Both the position numbers and the translations under genes were made by a program. The notes under the pieces are model-generated. The model saw only the letters and a program-made list of their open reading frames with translations, was not told the origin of the DNA and did not search any database. This document shows positions 1-9,447 of a DNA stretch of 64,000 nt, one piece after another; the stretch's first letter is position 1, and the number at the start of each line of letters is the position of its first letter. The DNA is from CALHVX01 sp964640725 (lineage in GTDB: Bacteria > Pseudomonadota > Gammaproteobacteria > Pseudomonadales > Azotimanducaceae): positions 248,001-312,000 of the forward strand of contig CAZXIJ010000001.1 of NCBI GenBank assembly GCA_964640725.1. The letters run 5' to 3'.

Positions 1-683
1 TTGGCGATGTCGTCGGGCTCAGCGTAGCGCTGCAGCGGAATCTGCTGCACGAGCGCCGCCTTGGCGTTCTCGCCAGCGCCCGGCATCAGCCCGTCCTCGA
101 GGCTGCGCATCATGCGCGTCTCGACCGGCGACGGGTTCACGGTGTTCACCCGAATATTCATCGGAGCGCACTCGAGCGCTGCGGAGCGCATGAGGCCAAT
201 GACGGCGTGCTTGCTGGTGACGTAGGGGCCGACGCCCGGCGAACCGGTGACGCCCGCAACGGAGGACGTGATCACGATACTGCCGCCGCCCCGCTTGGCG
301 ATTTCCGGGATCCCGTGTTTGAGCCCCAGAAACACGCCTTTAACGTTGACGTTCAGCACCTGGTCAAAGCGCTCCTCGCTTTGCTCCGTGAGCGGCTTGA
401 CGTCCCCTTCGATACCGGCGTTTGCCAGAAAAATGTCCACGCCGCCGTAGCGCTCTGACGCCAGTGCAAACATCCGGACGTTGTCGTCGCTCTGAGTGAT
501 GTCTGCCACGCAGTAGCTGACCTGGTTGCTGCCAATGTCGGCGACCGCGGCCTGCAGCGCTTGTTCGTTAAGGTCGACCAGCAACACGCGGGCCCCCTCA
601 GCCACGAAGCGTTTGCCCGCAGCCTTGCCAATCCCGCCGGCGCCGCCGGTAATGATCGCTACCTTGTCTTCCAGTCTTCCCAT
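1..683 (-). CDS. SDR-family NAD(P)-dependent oxidoreductase (3' end outside window)
   Basis: Short-chain dehydrogenase/reductase, probably cytosolic; the substrate cannot be told. The ATG lies at 683-681 and the frame runs off the left edge, so about 227 N-terminal codons are present of a usual 250. Near the N-terminus is the Rossmann glycine motif GGAGGIGKA, then NAG in the middle (LANAGIEG) and the catalytic Ser and YxxxK (ITSS, YVTSK). The segment VNPSPVETRM follows as in classical SDRs. It starts 44 bp after the stop of the upstream PLP enzyme on the same strand, so the two may be co-transcribed. The C-terminal substrate loop is missing, which prevents a finer call. Confidence 0.9.
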   Translation of the reverse strand, partial: MGRLEDKVAIITGGAGGIGKAAGKRFVAEGARVLLVDLNEQALQAAVADIGSNQVSYCVADITQSDDNVRMFALASERYGGVDIFLANAGIEGDVKPLTEQSEERFDQVLNVNVKGVFLGLKHGIPEIAKRGGGSIVITSSVAGVTGSPGVGPYVTSKHAVIGLMRSAALECAPMNIRVNTVNPSPVETRMMRSLEDGLMPGAGENAKAALVQQIPLQRYAEPDDIA

Positions 684-727
684 CGTTTCCCCCTCAGGAT
701 TGCGTTGCGCCGGTGGCGCCGGCCAGG

Positions 728-1990
728 TCAGGCGACTTTGAGCGCCCGCTGCAGATCCGCCTGCAGGTCTTCCGGTTCTTCGATGCCCACTGAAATACGG
801 ATCAGCGAGTCGACGATGCCCATGCTGGCACGGCGCTCGGCGCCCATCTCGTGGTAGATCGTCTGGGCGACCGGAATCGCCAGGGTGCGGTTATCGCCCA
901 GATTGCTGGACTTGATGATGATCTTGAGGGCCGCCATGAAGGCCCAGATGTCGCACTCGGGGCGCAGCTCGAAGCTGAATAGCGCGCCGCAATGTCGAAA
1001 CAGCGCTTTCGCCCGCTCGTGCTCCGGGTGACTCGCAAGCCCCGGGTAGTACACGCGCTGCACCTTGGGGTGCGCTTCCAGAGCTTCGCACAGCAGCTGG
1101 GCGTTGCTGCATTGCCTGGCCATGCGCAGCGCCAGGGTCTCGGCGCCCACGGCAAGATGGTGCGCAGCCTCCGGACCGAGCGCCGCGCCAAAATCGCGCA
1201 GGCCCTTCTTCTTGATCTGGGTGATGCCCCACTTGCGCGCGTCGCCGCCGCGGTAGGTGTCGTAGATGTTGGCGAAGCTCGACCAGTCGAACTCGCCCAT
1301 CTCTGTCACTGCCCCGCCGAGCGCATTGCCGTGCCCGCCAAAGTACTTGGTCAGGCTGTTCACCACGAGCGAGGCGCCCACCGCCCGCGGCTGAAACAGG
1401 TAAGAGGACGTCATGGTGTTGTCGACGACATACACAAGCCCGCGCTCCCGACACAGCGCGCCGATCTCGGCCAGCGCCGCGACCTGGGTCCGCGGGTTGG
1501 CGATGGTCTCGACAAACACCAGCCGGGTGCGCGGGTTGATGGCCGCGGCGACAGCATCGACATCGGTCGCATCGGCAAAGCTGACATCTACGCCGTGTGC
1601 GCCGAAGCTGTTGAACAGGCTATTGGTATTGCCAAAGAGAAAGCTGCTGGAGACGAAGTGATCGCCCTGGCGCAGCAGCGCGAACAGCGTCGTGCCAATC
1701 GCCGCCATGCCGGTGCCGAAACACACCGTAGCGATACCGCCTTCCATGCGATCGATCTTTTTCTGCAGCGCTTCGACGGTGGGGTTGACCTGCCGGCCGT
1801 AGGTATAGCCGGGCTGCTTGCCCTGAAACACTGCTGCGAGGTCTCGGGCATCGTCGTAGCCGTAAGCCACGGTCGCGTGAATCGGCTTCTGCAGCGAGCC
1901 GTGCTCGATCAGCTCCTGGCGATCGCTGTGGACCACTCGTGTCGTGAAACCAACCGCGCCGGGCAGCCCACCCTCTTGTGGGTCACTCAA
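728..1990 (-). CDS. PLP-dependent trans-sulfuration enzyme (cystathionine gamma-synthase family)
   Basis: Cys/Met-metabolism PLP enzyme of about 420 residues, fold type I, cytosolic. It probably carries out a gamma- or beta-replacement/elimination on a homoserine ester or cystathionine; the exact reaction is not clear from sequence. The PLP lysine sits in NSLTKYFGGHGNALGG at about residue 215. Other family marks are YGRQVNPTVEALQ near the N-terminus, VDNTMTSSYLFQP before the lysine, and KIIIKSSNLGD with ERRASMGI near the end. I chose the TTG at 1990-1988 because it forms a TTGA overlap with the stop of the upstream GGDEF-EAL gene and leaves a normal N-terminus (GFTTRVVHSD). The frame stays open further upstream, but that would overlap the neighbour by more than 100 bp. 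Confidence 0.85.
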   Translation of the reverse strand: MSDPQEGGLPGAVGFTTRVVHSDRQELIEHGSLQKPIHATVAYGYDDARDLAAVFQGKQPGYTYGRQVNPTVEALQKKIDRMEGGIATVCFGTGMAAIGTTLFALLRQGDHFVSSSFLFGNTNSLFNSFGAHGVDVSFADATDVDAVAAAINPRTRLVFVETIANPRTQVAALAEIGALCRERGLVYVVDNTMTSSYLFQPRAVGASLVVNSLTKYFGGHGNALGGAVTEMGEFDWSSFANIYDTYRGGDARKWGITQIKKKGLRDFGAALGPEAAHHLAVGAETLALRMARQCSNAQLLCEALEAHPKVQRVYYPGLASHPEHERAKALFRHCGALFSFELRPECDIWAFMAALKIIIKSSNLGDNRTLAIPVAQTIYHEMGAERRASMGIVDSLIRISVGIEEPEDLQADLQRALKVA

Positions 1991-4230
1991 TGGTCTGCCG
2001 CCTGCAGCAGGAATGGCTGGGCTTTGAGCAGGTCCTTCAGCGCATCGCAGGTGACGGGCCTGGAGAAGTAAAAACCCTGCACGTGCTGGCAACCTTGCTG
2101 CCGCAGGTAGTTCAGCTGAGTCTTGTTTTCGACCCCTTCTGCGATCAGCGTCATATTCAGGCCTCGGGCCATGGCAACGATCGCGTTAATGATGCTGGCA
2201 TCGCCCTGCTCGGCGCGAATGTCGTGCACGAAGGTCCGGTCGATCTTCAGCGTGTTGATCGGGAACTGCTGCAGGTAGCTGAGGGACGAATAACCCGTAC
2301 CGAAGTCGTCGATCGCGACCCGAATTCCCTTGTCTCGCAAGGCCTTGAGCTTGGGCACAATCACCTCGACGTCCTGCATGAGCACGTTCTCGGTAATTTC
2401 GACCTTCAGCGAGTCCGGCTTCAGCCGCGCCTTGTCGATCGCCACCAGAAAAGCTTCCACAAAGCCTTCCTGTTCGAGCTGCATGGTCGACAGGTTCACC
2501 GACAGCTGCAGGTTTTTGAACCCCGCGCGCTGCAGCTGGGCGATCTCTTCGAAAGCCACCTGCTGCACCCGCCGGTCGATCGGCACGATGAGCCCGGTCT
2601 CCTGGGCTACCGGCAGAAAATGTTCCGGACACACCAGGCCGCGCTCCGGATGCTCCCAGCGCACGAGCGCCTCGACCCCGACGATAGCGCCGGTCGCCAC
2701 ATCGATCTGAGGCTGGTAGTGGACCCTCAGCTGGCCCTCGATCAGGGCATTGTGCAGTTCCCGCTCCAGCGACAGCCGGGTCGAGAACTGATGGTTCATT
2801 TCTTCGGTGTAGAACTGGTACCCGTTCTTGCCGCGACCCTTAATGTGGTACATGGCGATGTCGGCATTCTGGATCAGCATCTCTTCCGTTTCGCCGGCTT
2901 CCGGGTACAGGGCGATGCCGATGCTGGCGCCGACAAACAGCTCGTGCCCGTCGATCACAAAGGGCGCATTCAGCCGGTTGAGGATCTTGGACGCGATCAC
3001 TACCACGTCGTCCTGGGTCCGCACCTCCGGCAGCAACAGGGTGAACTCGTCGCCGCCAAAGCGCGCCAGCGTATCGCCGCGGCGCAGGCAGCTCTGCAGC
3101 CGCTTGGCCACTGCCTTGAGCAAGCGATCGCCCATGGTATGGCCCAGGGTGTCGTTGACGATCTTGAAGCGATCCAGATCCAGAAACATCACCCCGAGCT
3201 TGCGCTTGTTGCGCCGCGCGTGCGTGATCGCCATGGCCAGGCGGTCTTTCAGCAGCACCCGATTGGGCAGATGCGTCAGCAGGTCGTGGTAGGCCTGGAA
3301 ATTGATAACGCGCTCGGCTTCCTTGCGCTCGGTGATGTCCCGGGCGGTGCCGTAGGTGCCCGAGAAGTTGTCCCTCGTGCGCTCCCTCGGGTCCGTGTAG
3401 ACCCCCATGGCCGTGAGCTCCATCCATACGGAGTGCGGCAACAGGCGAGCGCCCTGCCGGTTCAGCTTGCTCTTGAGGCGGATCTCGACGTTGTGCGCAG
3501 CCCGCTCGCCGGTGCGGCGCTCATTGAAGACATTGCGCGCGACTTCAAGGTGGTCGTCGTCCACCAGCTCGGAGTAGTGCCGGCCGATGAGCTCGTCCTT
3601 GTCGTAGCCGAGCAGGGTCATGACGCGATCGTTGAGAAAGGTGAAACAGCCGTTGCGGTCGAGCATGTACACCAGGTCCGGGCTGCTGTTCACGATAAAT
3701 CGGTGCAGCTCTTCGGATTCCTTGAGCTGCGCTTCCATATCGTCGGCGCGAGACTCCAGGTCACACTGGCGCAGCGCTGTTTCCATGGTGGCGACCAGCT
3801 CGGCGGCCTCGTAGGGCTTCTTCACAAAGTCGAAGGCACCGCAGTGCAGCGCGTGCTTGATACCCGTAAAAGAGGCATCGCCGCTGACCACAATGATTTT
3901 GGTGGTGAGCTGCTGCTCCGCCGCGAACTCAAGAATGTCGTGCCCGCTGATGCCGGGCATGATCAGGTCGAGCAACATGACGTCGTAGTCGCCCTGCGCG
4001 AGCAGCTCCAGGGCCTGCTGGCCGCCCAGGGCCGCATCAGCCTCGTAGCCGTGCAGCGTGACCAGCTCGTGCAGGCTGGACAGCAGCTCCGGCTTGTCGT
4101 CGACCAGCAGCAACCGCGCCGCGCGCTGCCCGCTTGGGAGTCGTGGCGCAGGCTGTTCCGCCCGCAGCCGGCTCGCCGCACTCGCGGGCGCTGTCGCCGG
4201 CTTGGCCAACTCTGTCGTCAGTTCACTCAT
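1987..4230 (-). CDS. Response regulator with receiver, PAS, GGDEF and EAL domains
   Basis: Cyclic-di-GMP signalling protein of 747 residues, with no predicted membrane segment. Order: receiver domain (about 37-150; LLVDDKP, phospho-acceptor Asp in MLLDLIMPG, Lys in FVKKPYE), PAS domain (about 175-300), GGDEF domain (about 310-475; FGGDEF intact, with an RRGD product-inhibition site five residues before it) and EAL domain (about 485-735; EALVRWEHP, ENVLMQD, DDFGTGYSSL, IAEGVE). Both cyclase and phosphodiesterase motifs are complete, so it may be bifunctional under phosphorylation control; that balance is inference. The start at 4230 (MSELTTEL) gives a normal N-terminus; an in-frame extension to 4299 would be Arg/Ala-rich and unlike a domain. 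No histidine kinase is adjacent. Confidence 0.93.
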   Translation of the reverse strand: MSELTTELAKPATAPASAASRLRAEQPAPRLPSGQRAARLLLVDDKPELLSSLHELVTLHGYEADAALGGQQALELLAQGDYDVMLLDLIMPGISGHDILEFAAEQQLTTKIIVVSGDASFTGIKHALHCGAFDFVKKPYEAAELVATMETALRQCDLESRADDMEAQLKESEELHRFIVNSSPDLVYMLDRNGCFTFLNDRVMTLLGYDKDELIGRHYSELVDDDHLEVARNVFNERRTGERAAHNVEIRLKSKLNRQGARLLPHSVWMELTAMGVYTDPRERTRDNFSGTYGTARDITERKEAERVINFQAYHDLLTHLPNRVLLKDRLAMAITHARRNKRKLGVMFLDLDRFKIVNDTLGHTMGDRLLKAVAKRLQSCLRRGDTLARFGGDEFTLLLPEVRTQDDVVVIASKILNRLNAPFVIDGHELFVGASIGIALYPEAGETEEMLIQNADIAMYHIKGRGKNGYQFYTEEMNHQFSTRLSLERELHNALIEGQLRVHYQPQIDVATGAIVGVEALVRWEHPERGLVCPEHFLPVAQETGLIVPIDRRVQQVAFEEIAQLQRAGFKNLQLSVNLSTMQLEQEGFVEAFLVAIDKARLKPDSLKVEITENVLMQDVEVIVPKLKALRDKGIRVAIDDFGTGYSSLSYLQQFPINTLKIDRTFVHDIRAEQGDASIINAIVAMARGLNMTLIAEGVENKTQLNYLRQQGCQHVQGFYFSRPVTCDALKDLLKAQPFLLQAADH

Positions 4231-4302
4231 CCTGCCATTGTAGCCATTTCCAGCGCGTCGCACCGCCCGCGCTTTCCGGGCCGCCGCCGCCCGGCGCACG
4301 GG

Positions 4303-4878
4303 TCAGGGACGCGCTGACTCCTGGGCCCATGGCCGCGGCCAGAGGTCGTAGACGCGGCTGAGGGCCGACAGCGCGAGCGCATGACGCAGCTCGCCCGCGC
4401 GCACCGCATCGCGGATCGCGGCCTCGTCCAGCAGGCTGACCTCAATGGCTTCTCCGCGGCCTGGCTCTGGAGCTGCCACGGGCGCCACACCCTCCGCCAG
4501 CCAATGGTGACAAAGGTGATCGTGAATGGCCGGGTTTGGCTCCACGGCGCCCAGGTAACGCCAGCGCCCACCCCCGTAGCCGGTCTCCTCCCGCAGCTCG
4601 CGCTCCGCCGCGGTGCGCGAATCTTCTCCGGCGTCGACCATTCCGCCGGGGGTTTCCAGCGTGCAGTAACCGGCACCGAAGCGGTATTGCCGGACCATGA
4701 CGCAGCGCCCGGTGTCGTCCACAGCGACCAGATTGACCCAGTCCACGGAGGAAAGCACGAGCCGGTCGAGGGTGATCCCGCTCTGCGGGTGCTGCATGGC
4801 ATCCAGCCGCACATCGAACAGCGGCAGCTCAGGTCCGGGCCGGCTGCCAGTGCAGGTCCAGGTGAGGGAATCGGTCAT
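4303..4878 (-). CDS. Nudix hydrolase, ADP-ribose pyrophosphatase-like
   Basis: Nudix hydrolase of 191 residues that hydrolyses a nucleoside diphosphate linked to another moiety. The Nudix box is complete: GGMVDAGED, seven residues, then RELREETGY. The preceding segment WVNLVAVDDTGRCVMVRQYR and the following VEPNPAIHDHLCHHWLA resemble ADP-ribose or ADP-sugar pyrophosphatases; the substrate is inferred. The ATG at 4878 has a GGAG Shine-Dalgarno six bases upstream, which favours it over an in-frame start at 4902. It lies 51 bp after the AttH-like gene and before the GGDEF-EAL gene, all on the minus strand. It is one of two Nudix genes bracketing the ABC exporter cluster. Confidence 0.9.
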   Translation of the reverse strand: MTDSLTWTCTGSRPGPELPLFDVRLDAMQHPQSGITLDRLVLSSVDWVNLVAVDDTGRCVMVRQYRFGAGYCTLETPGGMVDAGEDSRTAAERELREETGYGGGRWRYLGAVEPNPAIHDHLCHHWLAEGVAPVAAPEPGRGEAIEVSLLDEAAIRDAVRAGELRHALALSALSRVYDLWPRPWAQESARP

Positions 4879-4929
4879 GCGGTACTCCAGGGTTCTTCGC
4901 AACGGGCGGCGCTGCAGCGCCGGGGACGG

Positions 4930-6144
4930 TCAGTAGCCGGTGAGTTCCAGATAGCCGCGGCCGAGCTCTGCCTCGCCCTGCGCATCGAGCACCCGAACCA
5001 GCCCTTCCCAGTAGCGTACCGCGGTGAGCATGCGCTGGTCGCTGACCGCCGCGCGCACCATGAACTGCTCGTCGTCGACCTGCACGCGCCAGGCCAGGGG
5101 CCAGGAGCGGGCCCGGCAGCCATCGACGGGGCGCCAGCGATCGCCCAGCGCCGGCGACCATTCCTCGATCGGCGTCAGCGTGAAGCGCGACGCCGGCAGG
5201 TGCTCGCTGTGCCCATCCGGGTGCACCAGCACGCCGTGATCAAAGGGGTCGCGGCTGCAGTCCTCGCGCCGCAGGTTGAACAGCATCAGGTCCCGGCCAT
5301 CGCGCAGCTGCAGCGCAAACCAGTCCCAGCCGATCTGCCCGGCACTCAGCACGCTGGTGCTCCACTCCCGGTCCAGCCAGCCAGTCCCGGTCACCGTCAC
5401 GGTCCGCTCGCCCTGGCGCAGCGTGCCTGCCACCGGCAGCCGGGAATAGGAGTAGTAGTGAGATGCCTGCCCGGGACCCTTGGGACTGTAGCCCGCCTCG
5501 CCCTGCAGCACCCGGGGCTTGCCCGGGGAGAGCGTCAGATCCCAGGCAAAGGCTTCCGCGCCGGCGACCAGGCGCAGCGGCAGGAAGCTGTCTTCCTGGC
5601 TCTCCAGCCGCCAGTCCTCGAGCCACACGGCAAAGGGCTCGGCCCGGCTGCCCGCCAGCGGCGCCAGCCCACGGCTGAACCGTTCGGCAAAACGATGGCG
5701 CCCGGCCGCGACGTCCGTCATGGCCAAGTGTCCCAGGTAGACCTGGCTCGCCGCCCAGGGCGCTGCCGGGCTCGCGCTCGACAGGGTGTCAGTCCAGCCC
5801 TCAGAGCGCACCTCAGGCAAAGCCTGGCGAAACACCGTGAACTGGCCGCCATACTGCGCTCCGGTCGAGTCTTCGAGGTTCAGCGTCAGGTACCACCACT
5901 CGCTGCGAAAGCGCGGGTGCGGGCCGTGATCTGCAGGAAAGCGCAGCCGGTAAGCCGGGTCTGCCTCAGCATAGCTGGCCTTGCCATCGGTCTCGCCCAG
6001 CAGTTGCCCGACGCTGAAACGGCCGCTGGCAGCGCCCGCATCCGGTACCGGTTCAGGATCAACGCCGCAGGCCGCAAGCAGGCCGCACAGCACTATGCCG
6101 GCGAGCCCCCGGAACCTCCTGGCGGGTCGGCTAACGCGCTTCAT
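4930..6144 (-). CDS. AttH/CrtC-like lipoprotein of an AttEFGH-type ABC system
   Basis: Predicted lipoprotein of 404 residues in the family that includes carotenoid 1,2-hydratase CrtC and AttH. The N-terminus has two charged stretches, a hydrophobic segment and a lipobox (LLAACG, Cys near residue 26). Family marks are FRSEWWYLT, GQFTVFRQAL, HYYSYSRLPVAGTL, WLDREWSTS and GWDWFALQL. A role in carotenoid synthesis is unlikely because no carotenoid genes are nearby. The start at 6144 overlaps the 3' end of the FtsX-like permease by 14 bp, which suggests translational coupling and a shared role as the secreted partner of the exporter. The transported substrate is unknown. Confidence 0.82.
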   Translation of the reverse strand: MKRVSRPARRFRGLAGIVLCGLLAACGVDPEPVPDAGAASGRFSVGQLLGETDGKASYAEADPAYRLRFPADHGPHPRFRSEWWYLTLNLEDSTGAQYGGQFTVFRQALPEVRSEGWTDTLSSASPAAPWAASQVYLGHLAMTDVAAGRHRFAERFSRGLAPLAGSRAEPFAVWLEDWRLESQEDSFLPLRLVAGAEAFAWDLTLSPGKPRVLQGEAGYSPKGPGQASHYYSYSRLPVAGTLRQGERTVTVTGTGWLDREWSTSVLSAGQIGWDWFALQLRDGRDLMLFNLRREDCSRDPFDHGVLVHPDGHSEHLPASRFTLTPIEEWSPALGDRWRPVDGCRARSWPLAWRVQVDDEQFMVRAAVSDQRMLTAVRYWEGLVRVLDAQGEAELGRGYLELTGY

Positions 6145-8769
6145 GGCGATCTCCGAGTACCCCGGCAAGCAGCGCGGCCAGGAACGCCCAGCCCAGCGGC
6201 CAGAGGATCGCCGCCAGGGAAGGCGCCAGGGGCACGGACCAACCGAACCCGCGCGGATTGACGACGTAGCACAACATGGCGGCGATGAGCAGCCCGAGCG
6301 GCACGGCCAGCAACAGGGTCACCAGCGTTGCGGCCAGCGCTCGGCCAAGGGCAAAGCCAAGCCGTTCCCGGGGTGTCTGGCCCAGGTAAAGAAGCAGCCG
6401 GCGCGTGCGGCTTTGGGTCAGGCCAAGCGCCGTCAGCGCGCTGTACAGGCCCACAGCTGCCACCAGCAACGCGACCGCGGTCAGCGCCCGGGTGATCGCA
6501 AAGGTCTGGTCAAAGATTGCCACTGCGCGCTCGCGCACATCAGCCTGAGAAACGATATCCAGGTCCGGCCAGGCGGCCGCCAGCTCTGTGACAAGTTGAT
6601 CCACGGCATCAGCGGCGCCCCCCCCATCAGCGGCGACCCCCATATCAGCGGCGACCCCCGCCCCCAGACCCAGCCGCCGCAGCTCAAACAGCAGCGGCTG
6701 CTGCAAGCCGTCGACCAGGACGCCGCTGCGCTCGCCGATCTGCGCGGTGGCTTCCAGATCGCCGTAGCCCGGATAGATACCGGCGACCCGAAACTTCTGG
6801 CCCCCGATCGTGATCGCATCGTCCGCTGCCAGCCGCAGCGAGCGGGCTGCAGCTTCACTGAGCAGGGCATCGGCCGGTCCCAGCGCTTCGGGATGCCCGA
6901 AACGACCGGCACCCAAGCTGTCGAGGCGGCTGCGCTGCAGGGTTAACGGCAACCCATTCACCAGCACCCGGGCTTGCTCGTAGCGTCGGGGCTGTGGCGC
7001 CTGCTCCAGCACCTGTTCCGGCACCTGTTCCGGCACTCGTTCCGGCATTTGTTCCGGCATTTGTTCCGGCATTTGNNNNNNNNNNNNNNNNNNNNNNNNN
7101 NNNNNNNNNNNNNNNNNNNNNNNNNNNNNNNNNNNNNNNNNNNNNNNNNNNNNNNNNNNNNNNNNNNNNNNNNNNGTTCCGGCATTTGTTCCGGCATTTG
7201 TTCCGGCATTTGCACTTCCCGCGCCAGGGACTGCAGCGCGAGCGCCGGGCCTTCGACGCGAATCGCGTCAGCCAGACGCTGGTCGAGCATCAGCTCAAAA
7301 TCGTCGCGAAAGCTCTGCACCATGGTCGCGATGCCGATACTGGTCGCGACAGCCAGGGCGAGGGCACCGAGGGCCGCCGCCAGGTCTCTCGGGTGCCACA
7401 GCAGTTCCCGCAGGCCCATTCGCCAATGCAGGTCCAGACCCCGCCAGTCCCGCGCCCGCAGCCAGCTCAACACCGGCACCAGGGCTGTGACCAGGAGCCC
7501 GCAGCCTGCCAGGATAGCGCCGAAACCACCCAGCAAACCGCCGCCCGGCCAGACCGCCAGCCCGGCAGTCAGCCCGGCCAGAGCCAGAATCAGCAGCGCC
7601 CGGACCAGGGGAAAACCGGTGCCCTGGGACGGTACCGCGGTGACCTGGCGAACCAGCCAGACAGAAACCGCGGGGACCAGCAGCACGGTCATAACCACCT
7701 TCAGAACCAGCGCCGAAGGCCACCAGGCCGCGCCAGCGGCATCCACGTTGCCGAGTTGCTGCAGCAGGACACGAGCGAGCACGCCGCCCAGGAGCGCGCC
7801 AAGGACGCCCGCCACAGCGCTCAAGGCGCCGAGCGCCAGCGCGAAGCTGCCCAGCAGCGAGGGCTCGCCGACGCCCTGCTGCCGCAGCAGGGCAAACACC
7901 GGCTGCTGCCGGCGAAACCACAGCAAGGCGGTCTGATACATCAGGAACCAGGCCACCAGGATGGACAAGGTCCCGAGCGCGCCCAGATTGAACAACACGC
8001 TGCGACCGAAACGCTGCTCGGGCATCAGCAACGCCAGATCCTGGACCTGCCAACCGGGCAACGTCGGGCCCTCGGGCACGGGCAACCCGGCATCAAAGCC
8101 CGGCAAGAAACGGTTCAGGAGCGAACGCAGCTCGGCGAGCGGGTCGTCGACCCGCAGCAGCACGGCGCTCAGACGTTCCGCCGGCTGCGGCGCCAGCAGC
8201 GTGTGCGCCAGTGCGATGTCTGCAATGAGCCGCGGCTCGCCCGCGAGATCCGTGCTGCCCAGCAACTCGATCTCGCGACCGGCAAGCTGCAGGCGATCGC
8301 CCGCCTGCAGATCGCCGAGCCCCGTGCCGTAGGCCGAAGCGCCAAAGACCACGGCACTGGCCGCGCCGGCGCTCCCGGACGCGGCAACGCCGCGCGGCAT
8401 CGCCAGCCAATCGGTGCCGCTCACCGTGAGCGATCGACCGGCATAGGGGAGCCGGCCTTCCAGGTAAGGCGCCATGACTGAAACCTGCGGCAGGGCGCCC
8501 CGGCGCCAGCTGCGACGCAGCTCGAAGTAATCAGCGGCTGAGAGATCCGGCCGCGTGGCCCGGTGTGTCACAGCGCGCAGATGCGCGGGCACGATCGCAT
8601 CCAGGGAAGCCACCACCCGGTCACAGATCTGGTGCACAGCGACGATGCTGGCGATCCCCAGGGCCAGCCCGAGCAAGGCCGTCGCTGTGGTCAGGGGCGT
8701 CGTCCAGGCAAAGCGCAGCTGCGAGCGCAGCAGCAACGCCAAGGGACCGCTAAAGGCGCGCCCGATCAC
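6131..8769 (-). CDS. FtsX-like ABC transporter permease, interrupted by an assembly gap
   Basis: Inner-membrane permease with two FtsX-type halves, read from a GTG at 8769. The first half (8769 to 7176) has an N-terminal membrane segment (LGLALGIASIVAVHQI), a large periplasmic domain and hydrophobic segments around LLGSFALALGAL and LVRALLILALAGL. The second half (7075 to 6131) has a periplasmic domain and C-terminal segments (ALLVAAVGLYSALTALGL). A run of 100 N splits the gene inside a tandem repeat coding for MPEQ. The two sides fall in different frames only because the gap length is arbitrary, so one intact gene is likely. In AttEFGH systems AttF and AttG are separate; here a single long polypeptide replaces them. 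It overlaps the AttH-like gene and lies six bases after the ATPase gene. Confidence 0.82.
6608..6661. repeat. Three tandem copies of an 18-bp unit in the permease gene
   Basis: Copies begin at 6608, 6626 and 6644, each starting ATCAGCGGCG on the plus strand. On the coding strand they give hexapeptides GVAADM, GVAADG and GGAADA in the second periplasmic domain of the permease. The unit length is a multiple of three, so the frame is kept. Confidence 0.85.
7001..7211. repeat. 12-bp tandem repeat coding for MPEQ, interrupted by the assembly gap
   Basis: The unit reads GTTCCGGCATTT on the plus strand. Left of the gap, six units occupy 7001-7072 and become more degenerate away from it; right of the gap, three perfect units occupy 7176-7211. 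On the coding strand they give (MPEQ)n in the periplasmic loop of the FtsX-like permease. The copies next to the gap are identical, so the gap most likely marks an array too long or variable to assemble. The true copy number is unknown. Confidence 0.92.
7076..7175. other. Assembly gap (100 N)
   Basis: One hundred undetermined bases, the conventional filler for a gap of unknown size. It lies wholly inside the MPEQ-coding tandem array of the permease gene. Confidence 0.99.
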
Positions 8770-8775
8770 TCGCCG

Positions 8776-9447
8776 CTATCCGAGCGCGATCTGGCGATCA
8801 GCACGGGCGGCCACCTGCGGGTCGTGCGTCGCGATCAGCATCGCCGCTCCGGTCTCGGCAACGGCGCGCCACAGGGTGTCGACCACCTGCGCCGCATTGC
8901 CGCTGTCCAGGTTGCCTGTCGGCTCGTCGGCCAACAGCAGCGGTGGCCGCGCGGCCAGGGCACGGGCGATGGCGACCCGCTGCTGCTCGCCGCCGGACAG
9001 CGACTCGGGAAATCGCGCCAGCGCATCGCCCAGCCCCATGGCCGCAAGGCGGGCCACGGCTTCCTGCCAGCGCGCCTCCTGGCCGGCCAGCTGCAGCGCA
9101 AGAGCCAGGTTCTCGCCCACGGTCAGCGTCGGCACCAGGTTGAAAAACTGGAACACGTAGCCAAGGGCGCGACGACGGACCGGGGCCGTGGCCCGGGACG
9201 ACTTCTGACCGTAGCGAAACACCTCCGGGCCGAGCACGTCACAGGACAGCGCGATGCTGCCGCGATCGGCCGGCACGATGCCGGCAATCAGGTTGAGCAG
9301 GGTGGACTTTCCGGAACCGCTGGCACCGGTGAGCGCCACGACTTCGCCCGGCGCCAGCGCCAAAGCGAAATCGTCAAAGATGGTCGTTGCCTGGTCGCCC
9401 TCGCCCCAGGCCTTGCCGATCCCTTGCAGCGACAGCAGCGGGGTCAC
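8776..9447 (-). CDS. ABC transporter ATP-binding protein (LolD/AttE-like)
   Basis: ATPase subunit of 223 residues that powers the adjacent FtsX-like permease. Visible motifs: Walker A GASGSGKST, Q-loop region YVFQFFNLVPTLT, signature LSGGEQQR, Walker B LLLADEPTGNLDSG and the switch His in IATHDP. The PTLTVGENLALAL and EPTGNLDSG segments are typical of the LolD/MacB group that pairs with FtsX-type permeases. The GTG start at 9447 overlaps the stop of the upstream Nudix gene as GTGA. A longer in-frame reading upstream is low-complexity Arg/Ala sequence antisense-like to the neighbour and was rejected. The permease follows after six bases. Confidence 0.93.
   Translation of the reverse strand: MTPLLSLQGIGKAWGEGDQATTIFDDFALALAPGEVVALTGASGSGKSTLLNLIAGIVPADRGSIALSCDVLGPEVFRYGQKSSRATAPVRRRALGYVFQFFNLVPTLTVGENLALALQLAGQEARWQEAVARLAAMGLGDALARFPESLSGGEQQRVAIARALAARPPLLLADEPTGNLDSGNAAQVVDTLWRAVAETGAAMLIATHDPQVAARADRQIALG

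Noticed and set aside
1978..4317. Long open frame on the plus strand antisense to the GGDEF-EAL gene
   Set aside because: It has no recognisable domain, while the minus strand codes for four complete domains. Long antisense frames are common in GC-rich coding DNA.
7001..7211. CRISPR array
   Set aside because: Units are 12 bp without spacers and keep the reading frame of a permease; this is a coding tandem repeat.
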